Source: Nocardia amikacinitolerans NBRC 108937
Lineage (GTDB): Bacteria > Actinomycetota > Actinomycetes > Mycobacteriales > Mycobacteriaceae
DNA: 64,000 nt
NCBI RefSeq assembly: GCF_001612615.1
Contig: NZ_BDAU01000020.1
Coordinates: 1 to 64,000 of the forward strand
Reading direction: 5' to 3'
In this document: positions 8,064 through 17,082 of the stretch, in pieces
Numbering within the stretch: position 1 is the first letter of the stretch
Layout of the letters: every line of letters begins with the position of its first letter
Position numbers and translations under genes: made by a program
The notes under the pieces: model-generated
The model's database searches: none
Seen by the model: the letters and a program-made list of their open reading frames with translations, nothing else
What the model was told of the DNA's origin: nothing

Positions 8064-8534
8064 ATGGGCCACATCAAGTACGCGAGTGACGTCGGGGCAC
8101 CCGTCGAAGTGGCGTTCACGTACACGGACAACCACCTGTTCGTGCCGGACTGGATGTTCGGCGTCGCCTCCTTCGAGCCCACCGGCGAACTGGACCAAGG
8201 TCCCGGCGCCCGCTTCGCTACAACGGTCCGACTCGGTCTCTGGCGTCCGACGATCCCCTGCGAGATCACCGAATATCGCCGCAACGTGGTGATCGGGTAT
8301 ACGCTGCGTGGGCGGTTGTCGGGAACGCTGACGCTGCGTTTCGACCCGCTCGGCTATGGACGGTCGGTGCTGACCTCCGAAGCGGAGTACGCTGCACCTC
8401 GCGGCTTCCTCGGCCGCATGTGCGCGGGCTTGGTCGACAATGCCGTGCGATCGGCGTTACGTCGCACCGAGTCGCAATTGCGAAGGGAGATAGAGGAATT
8501 CCACGGTACCGATCTTGTCGGTCGGATTGCGTAG
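8064..8534 (+). CDS. SRPBCC family protein (START/polyketide-cyclase-like fold)
   Basis: The 156-residue protein has the layout of the SRPBCC ligand-binding superfamily: a short first strand (HIKYASDVGAPVEVAFTYTDN), central strands such as PTIPCEITEYRRNVVIGYTL, and a long C-terminal helix (CAGLVDNAVRSALRRTESQLRREIEEF). Members bind or transform hydrophobic ligands; nothing here points to a particular substrate. The ATG at 8064 follows GGGAGGG. It ends 10 bases before rnhA and may be co-transcribed with it. Confidence 0.7.
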   Translation: MGHIKYASDVGAPVEVAFTYTDNHLFVPDWMFGVASFEPTGELDQGPGARFATTVRLGLWRPTIPCEITEYRRNVVIGYTLRGRLSGTLTLRFDPLGYGRSVLTSEAEYAAPRGFLGRMCAGLVDNAVRSALRRTESQLRREIEEFHGTDLVGRIA

Positions 8535-8544
8535 GGTGCCAGCC

Positions 8545-9195
8545 ATGATCATCGTGAGCACCGACGGATCCTGCCTCCGAAATCCCGGCGGCGCTATCGG
8601 CTGGGCTTGGGTCAATCATCAGGGGGGCGCCTCGCGCAGCGGGGGAGCCGCGACGGGGACGAATCAGATCGCCGAGCTACGCGCGGTCCTGGAGGCCATC
8701 GAGGCACACCCCGGCGCCGAACCCCTTCTGATCGAAAGCGATTCGCTCTACGCGATCAAGTGCGCGTCGGAATGGATCTCGAGCTGGCGGCTGAACGGCT
8801 GGCGCACGTCTACCGGCGGCGCCGTCAAGAACGTGGAGATCATCAAGCAGATCGACCGCGCCATCGCGAGCAGGCCGGGTCCGGTCCGATTCCGTTGGGT
8901 GCGCGGCCATGTCGGCAACTACTTCAACGAGATGGCTGACACCCTCGCGGGCGAAGCGGCGCGGAAGGCCGCGGCTTCGGCGTCCGCCGCCGAGGTCGAC
9001 GCCACCGAACTCGCCGCGGTGGATACGCCGAAAACCACGGTGCCGCTGGCGAAGACGACCGTGCCGCTGTCGGTGACGCTGGCGAAAAGCGCTGCACCGC
9101 AACAGCGAAATGCCGCACCGCAACAGAAGACCACCGGGCCGCGGGCCTCGGGGAAGGCGGTCGCGTCGGCTCCTCAGACTTTGACTCTGTTCTGA
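8545..9195 (+). CDS. rnhA: Ribonuclease HI with low-complexity C-terminal tail
   Basis: This enzyme cleaves the RNA strand of RNA-DNA hybrids, for example during replication and R-loop removal. The catalytic carboxylates are visible at D7 (DGSCLRNPG), E44 (NQIAELRAVLEA), D66 (ESDSLYA) and D132 (NEMADTLA), with the flexible-loop His at H122 (VRGHVGN). The domain ends near residue 140. A tail of about 75 residues follows, rich in Ala, Thr, Lys and Pro, with internal repeats (KTTVPLAKTTVPL and AAPQQ twice). It has no recognisable fold and is not part of the standard enzyme. The start is ATG at 8545, 10 bases after the SRPBCC stop codon. Confidence 0.92.
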   Translation: MIIVSTDGSCLRNPGGAIGWAWVNHQGGASRSGGAATGTNQIAELRAVLEAIEAHPGAEPLLIESDSLYAIKCASEWISSWRLNGWRTSTGGAVKNVEIIKQIDRAIASRPGPVRFRWVRGHVGNYFNEMADTLAGEAARKAAASASAAEVDATELAAVDTPKTTVPLAKTTVPLSVTLAKSAAPQQRNAAPQQKTTGPRASGKAVASAPQTLTLF

Positions 9196-9230
9196 GCAGC
9201 TCCGCGACCGCAGGAGGACCGCCCGAAAGA

Positions 9231-9265
9231 CCTCCGGCGGTGGTGACTGGGCCCACCGCCGGAGG
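9231..9265. terminator. Bidirectional hairpin between rnhA and the mce operon
   Basis: The arms CCTCCGGCGGTGG (9231-9243) and CCACCGCCGGAGG (9253-9265) pair perfectly over 13 bases around a 9-base loop. GAAAG and CTTTC flank the stem. It lies between the convergent ends of rnhA (plus) and the Mce-associated gene (minus) and can serve both. Confidence 0.85.
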
Positions 9266-9289
9266 CGCTTTCGGAGAACTGTCGAGCGA

Positions 9290-10057
9290 TCAGTTGCCTG
9301 GCTGCGGCTGCGGCTGCTCGGTCGGGGCCGGAGCGGGCGCGGGCGCACCGCCGGGCAGGCCGGTGCCGCCGCCCTTCAGCATCGGCGAGTCGAGCTTGGC
9401 CACCTTCCACTTGCCGTCCTCGTTCTTCAGGTCGGCGACGATGACCACGAACTGCCGATCCGGCTGCTGCTGAGTGAAGTTGGTACGGAACTGGGTCAGC
9501 GTCACCAGCACCTTGGCTTCGCTGGTGTCACCGGACTGGTACCCGCACTGCACGTCGTCGGCCCAGGACTTGACCTGCGCCTGCACCATCGCGTCGGTCA
9601 GCGCCGTGGTGGCGTCGGTGAATTCCTTCAGGAACTCGCCGGTGGAGCCCTCCTTGACCTTGGTGAAGTAGCCCTCGAGGTCCTTGGAGTAGTCGTAGAC
9701 CGAGACGTCGCGGCCGAAATCGCAGGCCGCCCGCGTCGCGTCGTTGACGGCGGCGAGCTCGTCCGACTTCTTCTGTGCCTGCAGGTAGAAGACCACCACC
9801 GCGGTGACGGCCGCGACGAGCAGAATGCCCGCGACGAAGGCCGCGATCACCGGCAGCAGATTCGAGCGGTCCTGGCTCGCCGCGGGTGTCGGCTTCGGCT
9901 TCGGCTCGCTCTTCGTCTGCTTCTCGCCCGCCTTCCCCAGGTCAAGCTTGGCCGTCGCCGCGTCGCTCGCCCCCGCCGCGTCGGTCGCGGCGCTCTCCTC
10001 GGCGGTCTTCTTCGTGGTCTCGGCGTCTTTATTGGTGTCGGCGTCGTCGGTGGACAT
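9290..10057 (-). CDS. Mce-associated membrane protein
   Basis: This is the last gene of the mce operon. The 255-residue product has a charged, Ala/Thr/Lys-rich N-terminal region of about 80 residues and one membrane segment (LPVIAAFVAGILLVAAVTAVVVFYL). A VirB8-like extracellular domain follows, typical of Mas/Mam proteins, and the C terminus is Pro-rich. These proteins are thought to stabilise the Mce lipid import complexes. The ATG at 10057 has AGCAGGA upstream. In-frame extension to 10183 would run past this site and up to mceF, so the shorter start is preferred. The terminator at 9231-9265 follows. Confidence 0.85.
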   Translation of the reverse strand: MSTDDADTNKDAETTKKTAEESAATDAAGASDAATAKLDLGKAGEKQTKSEPKPKPTPAASQDRSNLLPVIAAFVAGILLVAAVTAVVVFYLQAQKKSDELAAVNDATRAACDFGRDVSVYDYSKDLEGYFTKVKEGSTGEFLKEFTDATTALTDAMVQAQVKSWADDVQCGYQSGDTSEAKVLVTLTQFRTNFTQQQPDRQFVVIVADLKNEDGKWKVAKLDSPMLKGGGTGLPGGAPAPAPAPTEQPQPQPGN

Positions 10058-10183
10058 CGATAAATCCTGCTCTTTCCCGGCGCGCGCACGCACCGATTCG
10101 GCTGGCCGGCCCGCATGGGCAAACCGTACGGGTTCTACCAGCGAGTATGCCGGGCCGACCGGACAGCCGGTGGCCCGGGTCAC

Positions 10184-11362
10184 TCACCGCACCGGGGGAA
10201 GGGTCCGCTCGTTGGGATCCACACCCGGAGGCATCTGGGCGCCGTTGTTCGGCACGTTCGGTCGCGGCGCGTTGGCGGCGCCACGGATCTGCTGACCCGG
10301 CGGCGGGTTCACGCAGTAGTTCCACTTCGGGATGCTGCCGTCCTGGACGACCTCGTTGCGGATCTGCGGGGTGTTGTAGGTGCAGTACGGCCGGGGCCAG
10401 ATATCGATCATCGCGTGGAACTCGTTGTCCCACGCCGGGACACCGAGCGCCTCGGCGCCGAGCGCGAGCGACGGGAACAACGCGCGCAGCGCGGGCAGGC
10501 GCAACTGCGCGGCCTTGGTGATGGCGACGAAGTTGGTGACCAGGCTGGTGATCGGGTCCGCGGTCTTGTCCAGCACGGCGCCGAGGCTCTCCAGCTGTCC
10601 CGGGCCCGAGTCCAGCACGCCCTGCAGCTCCGCGTTGGCCGCGTTGAACTGTGCGAACAGTTCCCCGGAGTTGGCGGTGAGAATGGCGAGATCCGGCTGC
10701 GCCTGCGACGTGGTGTCGGCGATGGTGCGCAGGTTGGTGATCAGGCTGGTGGTCTGCGGCAGCAGCGAGTCGAGGCCGGACGTGGCCAGACTGATGCCGT
10801 TGACCAGACCGCGCAGCTGATCCGGGCCGCCGCTGAGCGCGATGTCCAGCTCCGCGAGGATGACGCTGAACTTGTCCGGATCGACCTGCGCGATCAGCGC
10901 GCTGGTGTTGTCCAGCACCGACCACACCGGCGTCGGCGTCTTGACGGTCTCTGGATCGAACTGGACGACGGCGCCGTCGGCGAGGAACGGTCCGTCCTCG
11001 GTGCCGGGCCGGAAGTCGATGTACTGCTCACCGGCGGCAGACAGCGCCTGCACCGCCACGTCGGTGTCGACCGGGATCTTGTATCGGCTGTCGATCTCGG
11101 CGCGGGCGGCGATGGCCTGGCCGCGGTCGGTCAGCTCGATCGAGGTGACCTTGCCGACGCGGTAGCCGCGCAGGGTCACGTCGTTGCCCGGCTGCAGACC
11201 GCCGGAGCGGTCCAGGTTCACCGTCACGGTGTAGCTGGACCGCAGCGGATTGATCCGCATGACGCTCACCAGCAGGTACGACGCGCCGACGAGCAGCACG
11301 AGCACCAGGCCGATCCCCGAGAGGATCAGCTTGTTCGACCAGATCTTCGAGACCGCGCTCAC
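10184..11362 (-). CDS. mceF: Mce family protein MceF
   Basis: This is the sixth substrate-binding MCE subunit of a lipid or sterol import complex. The 392-residue protein has an N-terminal membrane anchor (LILSGIGLVLVLLVGASYLLVSV), then the MCE/MlaD domain (YTVTVNLDRSGGLQPGNDVTLRGYRVGKV). A long helical region forms part of the hydrophobic tunnel, and the tail is Pro/Asn-rich. Cysteines near the C terminus (PYCTYN, WNYCVN) are typical of MceF. Translation starts at GTG, overlapping the mceE stop codon as GTGA, which indicates coupling. Confidence 0.93.
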   Translation of the reverse strand: MSAVSKIWSNKLILSGIGLVLVLLVGASYLLVSVMRINPLRSSYTVTVNLDRSGGLQPGNDVTLRGYRVGKVTSIELTDRGQAIAARAEIDSRYKIPVDTDVAVQALSAAGEQYIDFRPGTEDGPFLADGAVVQFDPETVKTPTPVWSVLDNTSALIAQVDPDKFSVILAELDIALSGGPDQLRGLVNGISLATSGLDSLLPQTTSLITNLRTIADTTSQAQPDLAILTANSGELFAQFNAANAELQGVLDSGPGQLESLGAVLDKTADPITSLVTNFVAITKAAQLRLPALRALFPSLALGAEALGVPAWDNEFHAMIDIWPRPYCTYNTPQIRNEVVQDGSIPKWNYCVNPPPGQQIRGAANAPRPNVPNNGAQMPPGVDPNERTLPPVR

Positions 11363-12462
11363 CGGTGGCCCCCCGTCACCCGCTGCTGCACGAGTTGCAG
11401 CACCTGGATCAGGCTGCCCGCGAAGTCCTGCAGGTCTTCCAGGTTCGGCAGCCTGCCGTGCTGCGGGTCGGTCAGCGCGCTGATATCGAGGTTCGTCGCG
11501 GTGGCGTAGACGGCGAAGCTGCGGCCGCGGAAGGTGGCGTCGACCTTCGGCCGGATCTCGTGCAGACGGTCCATCAGGAGGCCGAAGTCGTCGCCGGTTC
11601 GCGCGAGCGCGTCCATCAGCGCCTGGGTGTTGTCCAGCAGGCTGGCCAGCTGGTCACCCGTGGTGTCGGAGTAGTCGCCGAGCGCGGCGCTGGTCTCCGA
11701 GATCTTGGTCAGCAGTTCGCCGATCGCCCGGTTGTTCTCGGCGACGGCGCCGATCATCTGGGGCAGCGTGTCGGCGACCTGACCAAGTTCCGCTCGCCGC
11801 GACTCGAGGGTGGTCGCCAGCGTGCTGAACTGGTTCAGCACCGAGTCGACGCGGGCGGTGTTGTCGTTCAAACTGCCGACCACACCGGTCAATTCGTTGA
11901 TCAGGTGCGCGACCTGCGGCCCGCGCCCGCCGACGATGGAATCCAGCTCCGAGGTCAGCTTGGTGAGCGAGGCGATGCCGCCGCCGTTGAACAGCATGGA
12001 CACCGAGATGAGCAGCTGCTCGACGGAGGCGCCCGCCGAGGTGTCCTCGATCGTCAGTGTGTCGCCGTCGTGCAGCATCGGCGCGCCCGGCTCGACCTTC
12101 GGCTTGGACAGCGCGACGAACACGTCACCGAGCGGGGTGGCCTGGCGCAGTTCGGCGGTGCTGCCCTTGGGCAACTCGATATCGCTGCGGATGCTCAGGT
12201 CGACGACGGCCTGGAAGTTCTTGGTCGTGATGCCGGTGACCACACCGACATCCGAACCACCGATCTTCACCTTGGCTTGGTCGGGCAGGTTCAGCGCGTT
12301 CTCGAACACTGCCTGCACGGTGTAGGTCTCGCCCGCCTGTCCCGGCTTGGGCAGCGGCAGGTCTTCGACGGTGAACCCGCAGCCGGAGGTGATGCCCACC
12401 CCGGCCACCGCCGCGATGGCGACGAGCGCCCTGCGTGCCTTGATCGTCATGCGGTACGTCAT
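11359..12462 (-). CDS. mceE: Mce family lipoprotein MceE (LprK type)
   Basis: The MceE subunit is a lipoprotein in mycobacterial systems. Here the N terminus has a short hydrophobic stretch ending GVGITSGC, a reasonable lipobox. The MCE domain follows (YTVQAVFENALNLPDQAKVKIGGSDVG), then a long helical region with repeated heptad-like patterns. The ATG at 12462 overlaps the mceD stop as ATGA. The product is 367 residues. Confidence 0.93.
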   Translation of the reverse strand: MTYRMTIKARRALVAIAAVAGVGITSGCGFTVEDLPLPKPGQAGETYTVQAVFENALNLPDQAKVKIGGSDVGVVTGITTKNFQAVVDLSIRSDIELPKGSTAELRQATPLGDVFVALSKPKVEPGAPMLHDGDTLTIEDTSAGASVEQLLISVSMLFNGGGIASLTKLTSELDSIVGGRGPQVAHLINELTGVVGSLNDNTARVDSVLNQFSTLATTLESRRAELGQVADTLPQMIGAVAENNRAIGELLTKISETSAALGDYSDTTGDQLASLLDNTQALMDALARTGDDFGLLMDRLHEIRPKVDATFRGRSFAVYATATNLDISALTDPQHGRLPNLEDLQDFAGSLIQVLQLVQQRVTGGHR

Positions 12463-13568
12463 TTCGTCAGTCCAAGCAGTGCGGCGGTGAGCCCGTAGTC
12501 GGGTCCGAAGTCCTGCATATTTCCGGTGCGGCACCCGTCGGCCTTCATCTGGATCCGCTCGCAGAACAGGGCGACGATCTCGCCGTTGAGCGCGGTGCCG
12601 ATGATGGCGTGCAGCCGCACGAAGCGGCCCTCGCGGTTGATGATCCTGTCGATGTTCTGCATCGCCATCGGGGCCACGTCGGCGACCTCGGTGAGGCCGT
12701 AGGCGTTGTCCCGCAGCTGGTTGGTGACGTTGGTCAGACCGGCGAGGCTGGCGGCCAGCTCGCCCTGGTAGTCACCGAGCGTCGTACTCGTGTTGGCCAG
12801 GAAGTCGTTGAGCTGGTCGAGCGTGGCCTGCAGACCCGGGGCTTGCTCGGCGAGCAGCCCGGTCATCTGGGTCACGCGGTTGCTGAAATCGCGCACGGAC
12901 TGGTCGTTCTCGGCCAGCATCGTCGTCAGCTCGTTGAGCTGGATGATGATGTTGGAGATCGCGTCCTTGTTGTCGACGCCGACCTTCAGCGCGCCGGACA
13001 GCGCGTTGAGGGTGTCGCGCATCTTCTCGCCGTTGCCGTTCATCATCGGGTACAGCACCCGTCCGGAAAGCGGACCGAGACCCTCGACGCCTTCCTGCGG
13101 CTTGAGCGCCGCCGCGAACTGATCGATGGTCTTGATCATCGTGTCGAGTTCGACGGGAGTCCTGGTGCGCGCCTTCGGCAGGTGGGTGCCGTCGGTCATC
13201 GTCTCGCCCTCGGTGTAGACGGGGGTGAGTTCGATGTGCCGATCGGTGACGATCGACGGCGAGACGATCGCCGCCTCGGCGTTCTTCGGAATCTTCACGC
13301 CGGAATCGACCGACAGGTGCACCTCGACGAGGGTGCCCTTCGGCACGATCTTGTCGACCTTGCCGACCTGGAGCCCGAGCACCGTGATCGGGTTGCCCTC
13401 GTAGATGCCCGCGATGTTCTCGAAGTCGGCGGTGATCTTCATCGTGCCGCCGAGCGCGTCGTTGACCGAGGTCGGTAGCAACGAGCAGCTGCCGACGGTG
13501 AGGGCCGCGGCGCTGATCGCGACCAGCTTGGCGGCGGATCTCAGCTTGGCAGCGGTGGCGAATTTCAT
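12459..13568 (-). CDS. mceD: Mce family protein MceD, possible lipoprotein
   Basis: This is the fourth MCE subunit, 369 residues. It starts MKFATAAKLRSAAKLVAISA, and the hydrophobic stretch ends VGSC, so it may be lipidated. The MCE domain (MKITADFENIAGIYEGNPI) is followed by a helical tunnel segment. The C-terminal segment (CERIQMKADGCRTGN) carries a Cys pair. The start shares one base with the mceC stop (TGATG). An upstream ATG at 13664 would overlap mceC deeply and is rejected. Confidence 0.92.
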   Translation of the reverse strand: MKFATAAKLRSAAKLVAISAAALTVGSCSLLPTSVNDALGGTMKITADFENIAGIYEGNPITVLGLQVGKVDKIVPKGTLVEVHLSVDSGVKIPKNAEAAIVSPSIVTDRHIELTPVYTEGETMTDGTHLPKARTRTPVELDTMIKTIDQFAAALKPQEGVEGLGPLSGRVLYPMMNGNGEKMRDTLNALSGALKVGVDNKDAISNIIIQLNELTTMLAENDQSVRDFSNRVTQMTGLLAEQAPGLQATLDQLNDFLANTSTTLGDYQGELAASLAGLTNVTNQLRDNAYGLTEVADVAPMAMQNIDRIINREGRFVRLHAIIGTALNGEIVALFCERIQMKADGCRTGNMQDFGPDYGLTAALLGLTK

Positions 13569-14566
13569 CACTGGCACCCCTCGATAGCTTGGGCGAAGCA
13601 CAACCAGTTGTCCGGGAACAGCCACGGCAGACCCACGTCGCCGTACGGGCCGCTGCCACCCCACGAGTTGGCCAGGTAGCGCACGGTCGGCGGAAGCAAC
13701 GACAGGATCCGGTCCAGATTGTCCTTGTTCTTCTGCAGACCCTCGGCCATCGTGTTCAGCTGCTGAATGGTCGGGCCGAGCTGACCTTCGTTCTGCGCGC
13801 CGATCTCCTGCAGCTGCCTGGTCAGCGCCGCGATGTTGTCGAGCAGCTGGCGCAGCAGGTCTTGGCGCTCCATCACCCGGTTGGCGATGGCCTCGCCCTG
13901 GGTGATCACCAGCAGCACACTGTTGCGGTTCTCGCCGAGGATCGTGGTGACCCGGTCCAGGTCCTTGAGCAGCTTGTCGACCTCCTCGCGGCGGGTGTCG
14001 ATCACCTTCGCCAGCGCGCCGACGCTGTCCAGCGCCTGCGCGGTCAGCTCGGGCGAGTCACCCATCGACTGGTTGATCACGTTCAGCGATTCGGCCAGCT
14101 TCGCGGTGTCGAGCGCCTCGAACTTCGGCGTGCCGATCTGCACCACGTCGGCGAGGTTGTACGGAACCGCGGTGTTGGACACCGGGATTCGGCCGTCCTT
14201 CAGGCCGGAGCCGTCGCCGGGATCCAGGTCGACGTACCTGGCGCCGAGCAGCGTCGCCATCTTGATCGAGGCGCGGGCGTCGGGGCCGAGCTTGACGTTG
14301 TTGTCGACGTTCATCGTGAGCAGCACGTGGCTGCCCTCGAGCTTCGCGCCGGTCACGGTGCCGACCGGAACGCCCGCGGCGTTGACCTTGTCGCCGACCT
14401 TGATCCCGGCCGCCTGCACGAACTCGGCCTTGACCGTCTGATCGCCGACACCGAGCATCCGGATGATGCCCGAGGCCATCAGCAGCACCACGATCAGCAC
14501 GGCGCCGATGATGCCGAGCCAGAAGTAGCGGTTGCTGTCGAAGCGGTTCCTCATCTTCGCGATCAT
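13568..14566 (-). CDS. mceC: Mce family protein MceC
   Basis: This is the third MCE subunit, 332 residues. It has an N-terminal anchor (YFWLGIIGAVLIVVLLMASGI), then the MCE domain (VKAEFVQAAGIKVGDKVNAAGVPVG) and the helical tunnel region. I chose the ATG at 14566 because it overlaps the mceB stop as ATGA, the pattern seen at most junctions in this operon. An ATG three codons upstream (14575) is possible. Confidence 0.92.
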   Translation of the reverse strand: MIAKMRNRFDSNRYFWLGIIGAVLIVVLLMASGIIRMLGVGDQTVKAEFVQAAGIKVGDKVNAAGVPVGTVTGAKLEGSHVLLTMNVDNNVKLGPDARASIKMATLLGARYVDLDPGDGSGLKDGRIPVSNTAVPYNLADVVQIGTPKFEALDTAKLAESLNVINQSMGDSPELTAQALDSVGALAKVIDTRREEVDKLLKDLDRVTTILGENRNSVLLVITQGEAIANRVMERQDLLRQLLDNIAALTRQLQEIGAQNEGQLGPTIQQLNTMAEGLQKNKDNLDRILSLLPPTVRYLANSWGGSGPYGDVGLPWLFPDNWLCFAQAIEGCQ

Positions 14567-15606
14567 GGGCGGCACACCGCCGAGTGCGCAGTGCCACCGA
14601 TCTGCGAGAACAGACCGCGGGGGAACAGCACGCCGTAGAGCGAGACGTCCAAGCCGCAGAGGTAGGCGTTGGCGTAGGCGCCCTCCGAGGTGTGCCTGCC
14701 CGCCGCCGAGAGGACGTGCGGCAGGTCGATCGCGGCCTGGTCGAGCTTGGCGCCGTTGTCCAGCAGCAGCGTCAGCGCGGCGCTGGTGGAGTTCTGCGCC
14801 GTCTGCAGCCGCGGCTGGATGTTGCCGACCATGCCGACCAGCGACGTGGTCGCGCTCGCGATCTGCTCGGTGGAGGCGAGCAGCGACTGACCCTGCTCGT
14901 ACAGTCCGCCGATCAAGGCCCGGGTCTGCGTCACCAGGGTCTCCAATTCATCACCTCGTTTGGCCAAGCCCGCCATCACACCGGACAGGTTGGCGATCAC
15001 GTCGGACAGGATCGCGTCGCGACGCTGGAAATCGGTGGCCAGCTGGGCGGCCTGCACGATGAACGAGCTCAGCGAGACGCCGTCGCCCTGCAGCGCCTGG
15101 ATGAACGTCTCCGAGAGCCGGTTCACCTGTTCGGGCTGCAGCACCTGGAACAGCGGCTGGAACCCGTTGAGCAGACCCGACACGTCGAACGACGGCTCGG
15201 TCCGCTCCAGCGGAATCGAGGCCTTGTCCTTCAGCGGCGCCGGGTTGGACGCCTCGCCGGGAGCAAGCGCCACGTACCGCTGGCCGATCAGGTTCTGGTA
15301 GCGGACAAGGGCTTTGGTGTCGTCGTAGATGGTCTGGTCGCTCTGCACGATGAACGTCACGTTCGCGACCGACTTCTTCGTCCGATCGTCGCGGGCCAGC
15401 TCGATCTTCTCGACCTTGCCCACTCGAACGCCCGCCATGCGCACGTCGTCGCCTTCGCGCAGACCGAGCACATCGGTGAACGTCGCGGAATAGGTCTTGG
15501 TATCGCCCGCGACGACTCGCGCGAGGGTGTTCCAGACGACCACCGTCACCAGGATGGAGACGATCGCGAAGATACCGAACCCGATCAGCGGCTTCTTGAT
15601 ACTCAT
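14563..15606 (-). CDS. mceB: Mce family protein MceB
   Basis: This is the second MCE subunit, 347 residues. The anchor is PLIGFGIFAIVSILVTVVVW. The MCE domain begins TYSATFTDVLGLREGDDVRMAGVRVGKVEKIEL. The helical tunnel region and a C-terminal segment with Cys (AYLCGLDVSLYGVLFPRG) follow, as in MceB proteins. The ATG overlaps the mceA stop as ATGA. Confidence 0.93.
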   Translation of the reverse strand: MSIKKPLIGFGIFAIVSILVTVVVWNTLARVVAGDTKTYSATFTDVLGLREGDDVRMAGVRVGKVEKIELARDDRTKKSVANVTFIVQSDQTIYDDTKALVRYQNLIGQRYVALAPGEASNPAPLKDKASIPLERTEPSFDVSGLLNGFQPLFQVLQPEQVNRLSETFIQALQGDGVSLSSFIVQAAQLATDFQRRDAILSDVIANLSGVMAGLAKRGDELETLVTQTRALIGGLYEQGQSLLASTEQIASATTSLVGMVGNIQPRLQTAQNSTSAALTLLLDNGAKLDQAAIDLPHVLSAAGRHTSEGAYANAYLCGLDVSLYGVLFPRGLFSQIGGTAHSAVCRP

Positions 15607-17075
15607 CGCGAAGCACCGCCTTCGGACACTTCCATCGTTCCGCCCTTCAGAATCGGACTCAGCAGCAAGTATTCCGCGGTGGTCGGCTTGCGGCCGAGCA
15701 GCTTCTCGATCGCCGCGTCACCCTGGTAGGAGATCGGCCTGCCGGCCGCGGGCGCGTCCGCCGGGGCCGCCGCGGGTGCGGGGGCGGGCGGCAGCAGGCC
15801 GGGCAGGACCGGGAACAGACCCTCGAGCGGCGTACCCGCGAACGGCTGCTGCGCGGTTTCCTGCAGGTCGGCGACGACTCGGCCCGGATCCGGCATGGTG
15901 ACGCCGGGGATCAGCGGCAAGCCGGGCATCGGCACCACCGGAGGCAATCCGGCGGCCGATTCCAGCGCGCGCGGCCGCAGGTTCTCCGGCAGCGGCGGCA
16001 GCTCATTCACCTCGGGCGCGGTGGCGCAGCTCGGTCCGGCCATCTCGTCGTAGCGCGGGCAGTCCGCGACGGTGTACGGCTTGTACGGCGTGAGCGTGAT
16101 GCCCGCGTTCCAGATCTGCTGCTGCTGCGGACCCCAGCGGAACGTGGTGTTCATCGCCCGGACCGACTCGCTCAGGTTCAGCAGCGTCCTGGTGATCGCG
16201 GTGGGGTCGGCGGTGAGCGCGCCGAACAGGTCGGAGGTGCCGACGGTGACTTCCTTGCCGACGTTCGGGTTGCGGGCGAACAGGTCGTTCACCCGGTCGA
16301 CGGTGCCGCTTGTCCCGGTGATCAGCGCGACGAGCTCGTCGCGGCGTTCGGCGATGGTGCTCGCGGTCTGCACCGAGCTGCCGAGCACGTCGAGCAGTTC
16401 GGGGGCCGACTCGTTCAGCGCGCGGAACGAGCTGGAGAAGTCGTTCAGGAAGACGCCGAGATCCGGGATGGACTCGTCGACGGCGAGCACCCAGCGGTCC
16501 AGCCGCTCGATGGTCGAGCCAGGCATCCGGCCGCTGCCGTCCAGCGCCTGCGAGAGGGTGCCGAGCACCCGGCCGAACTGCACGGGGTCGAGCTTCTCCA
16601 GGATGTTGCGGACCGTGGTCAGCGTGTCCTGGAGCGCGATCGTGCCCTTGCTGCGGTCCTCCTCGATGACCGACCCTTCCTTCAGGTAGGTGTCGGACGG
16701 GCCGTTGAAGACCAGTTCGATGGAGGTGACGGCGAACAGGTTGCTCGGCACGACGCGCGCGGTCACGTTGGACGGGATGTCGCCCGCGTACTCCGGCTTC
16801 AGCTCGATCTGCACCTTCTGCAGTTCGCCCTTGGCCGCGACCTCGACCTCGTCGACCGCGCCGACCAGGACGCCGCGGAACTTCACGTCGGCTTCCGAAG
16901 GCAGGCCGTCACCGGTGGTGGTCAGCTGCGCGACGACGTTCACCTTCGGTACGAAGTAGCCGGTGTAGCGCGCCATGAGGAAGCCGAGCACCAGCGCGAA
17001 GACGATCAGTCCGCACACGCCCGCGATCAGCAACTGCCGCATCGTGGGCCCGCGCCCACTGGGATCGATGATCAT
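15603..17075 (-). CDS. mceA: Mce family protein MceA
   Basis: This is the first MCE subunit, 490 residues. It has an N-terminal anchor (LIAGVCGLIVFALVLGFLMA), the MCE domain (VNVVAQLTTTGDGLPSEADV), a long helical region and a Pro/Ala-rich C terminus that is longer than in the sister subunits. The six MCE subunits are thought to form a hetero-hexameric tunnel that passes lipids from the outer layers to the YrbE permease. The start lies a few bases after the yrbEB stop codon. Confidence 0.93.
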   Translation of the reverse strand: MIIDPSGRGPTMRQLLIAGVCGLIVFALVLGFLMARYTGYFVPKVNVVAQLTTTGDGLPSEADVKFRGVLVGAVDEVEVAAKGELQKVQIELKPEYAGDIPSNVTARVVPSNLFAVTSIELVFNGPSDTYLKEGSVIEEDRSKGTIALQDTLTTVRNILEKLDPVQFGRVLGTLSQALDGSGRMPGSTIERLDRWVLAVDESIPDLGVFLNDFSSSFRALNESAPELLDVLGSSVQTASTIAERRDELVALITGTSGTVDRVNDLFARNPNVGKEVTVGTSDLFGALTADPTAITRTLLNLSESVRAMNTTFRWGPQQQQIWNAGITLTPYKPYTVADCPRYDEMAGPSCATAPEVNELPPLPENLRPRALESAAGLPPVVPMPGLPLIPGVTMPDPGRVVADLQETAQQPFAGTPLEGLFPVLPGLLPPAPAPAAAPADAPAAGRPISYQGDAAIEKLLGRKPTTAEYLLLSPILKGGTMEVSEGGASR

Positions 17076-17082
17076 CTGGCCC

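Noticed and set aside
13569..13664. N-terminal extension of mceD to an upstream ATG at 13664
   Set aside because: It would overlap mceC by about 100 bases and place charged residues before the signal segment. The coupled TGATG start is typical of the operon.
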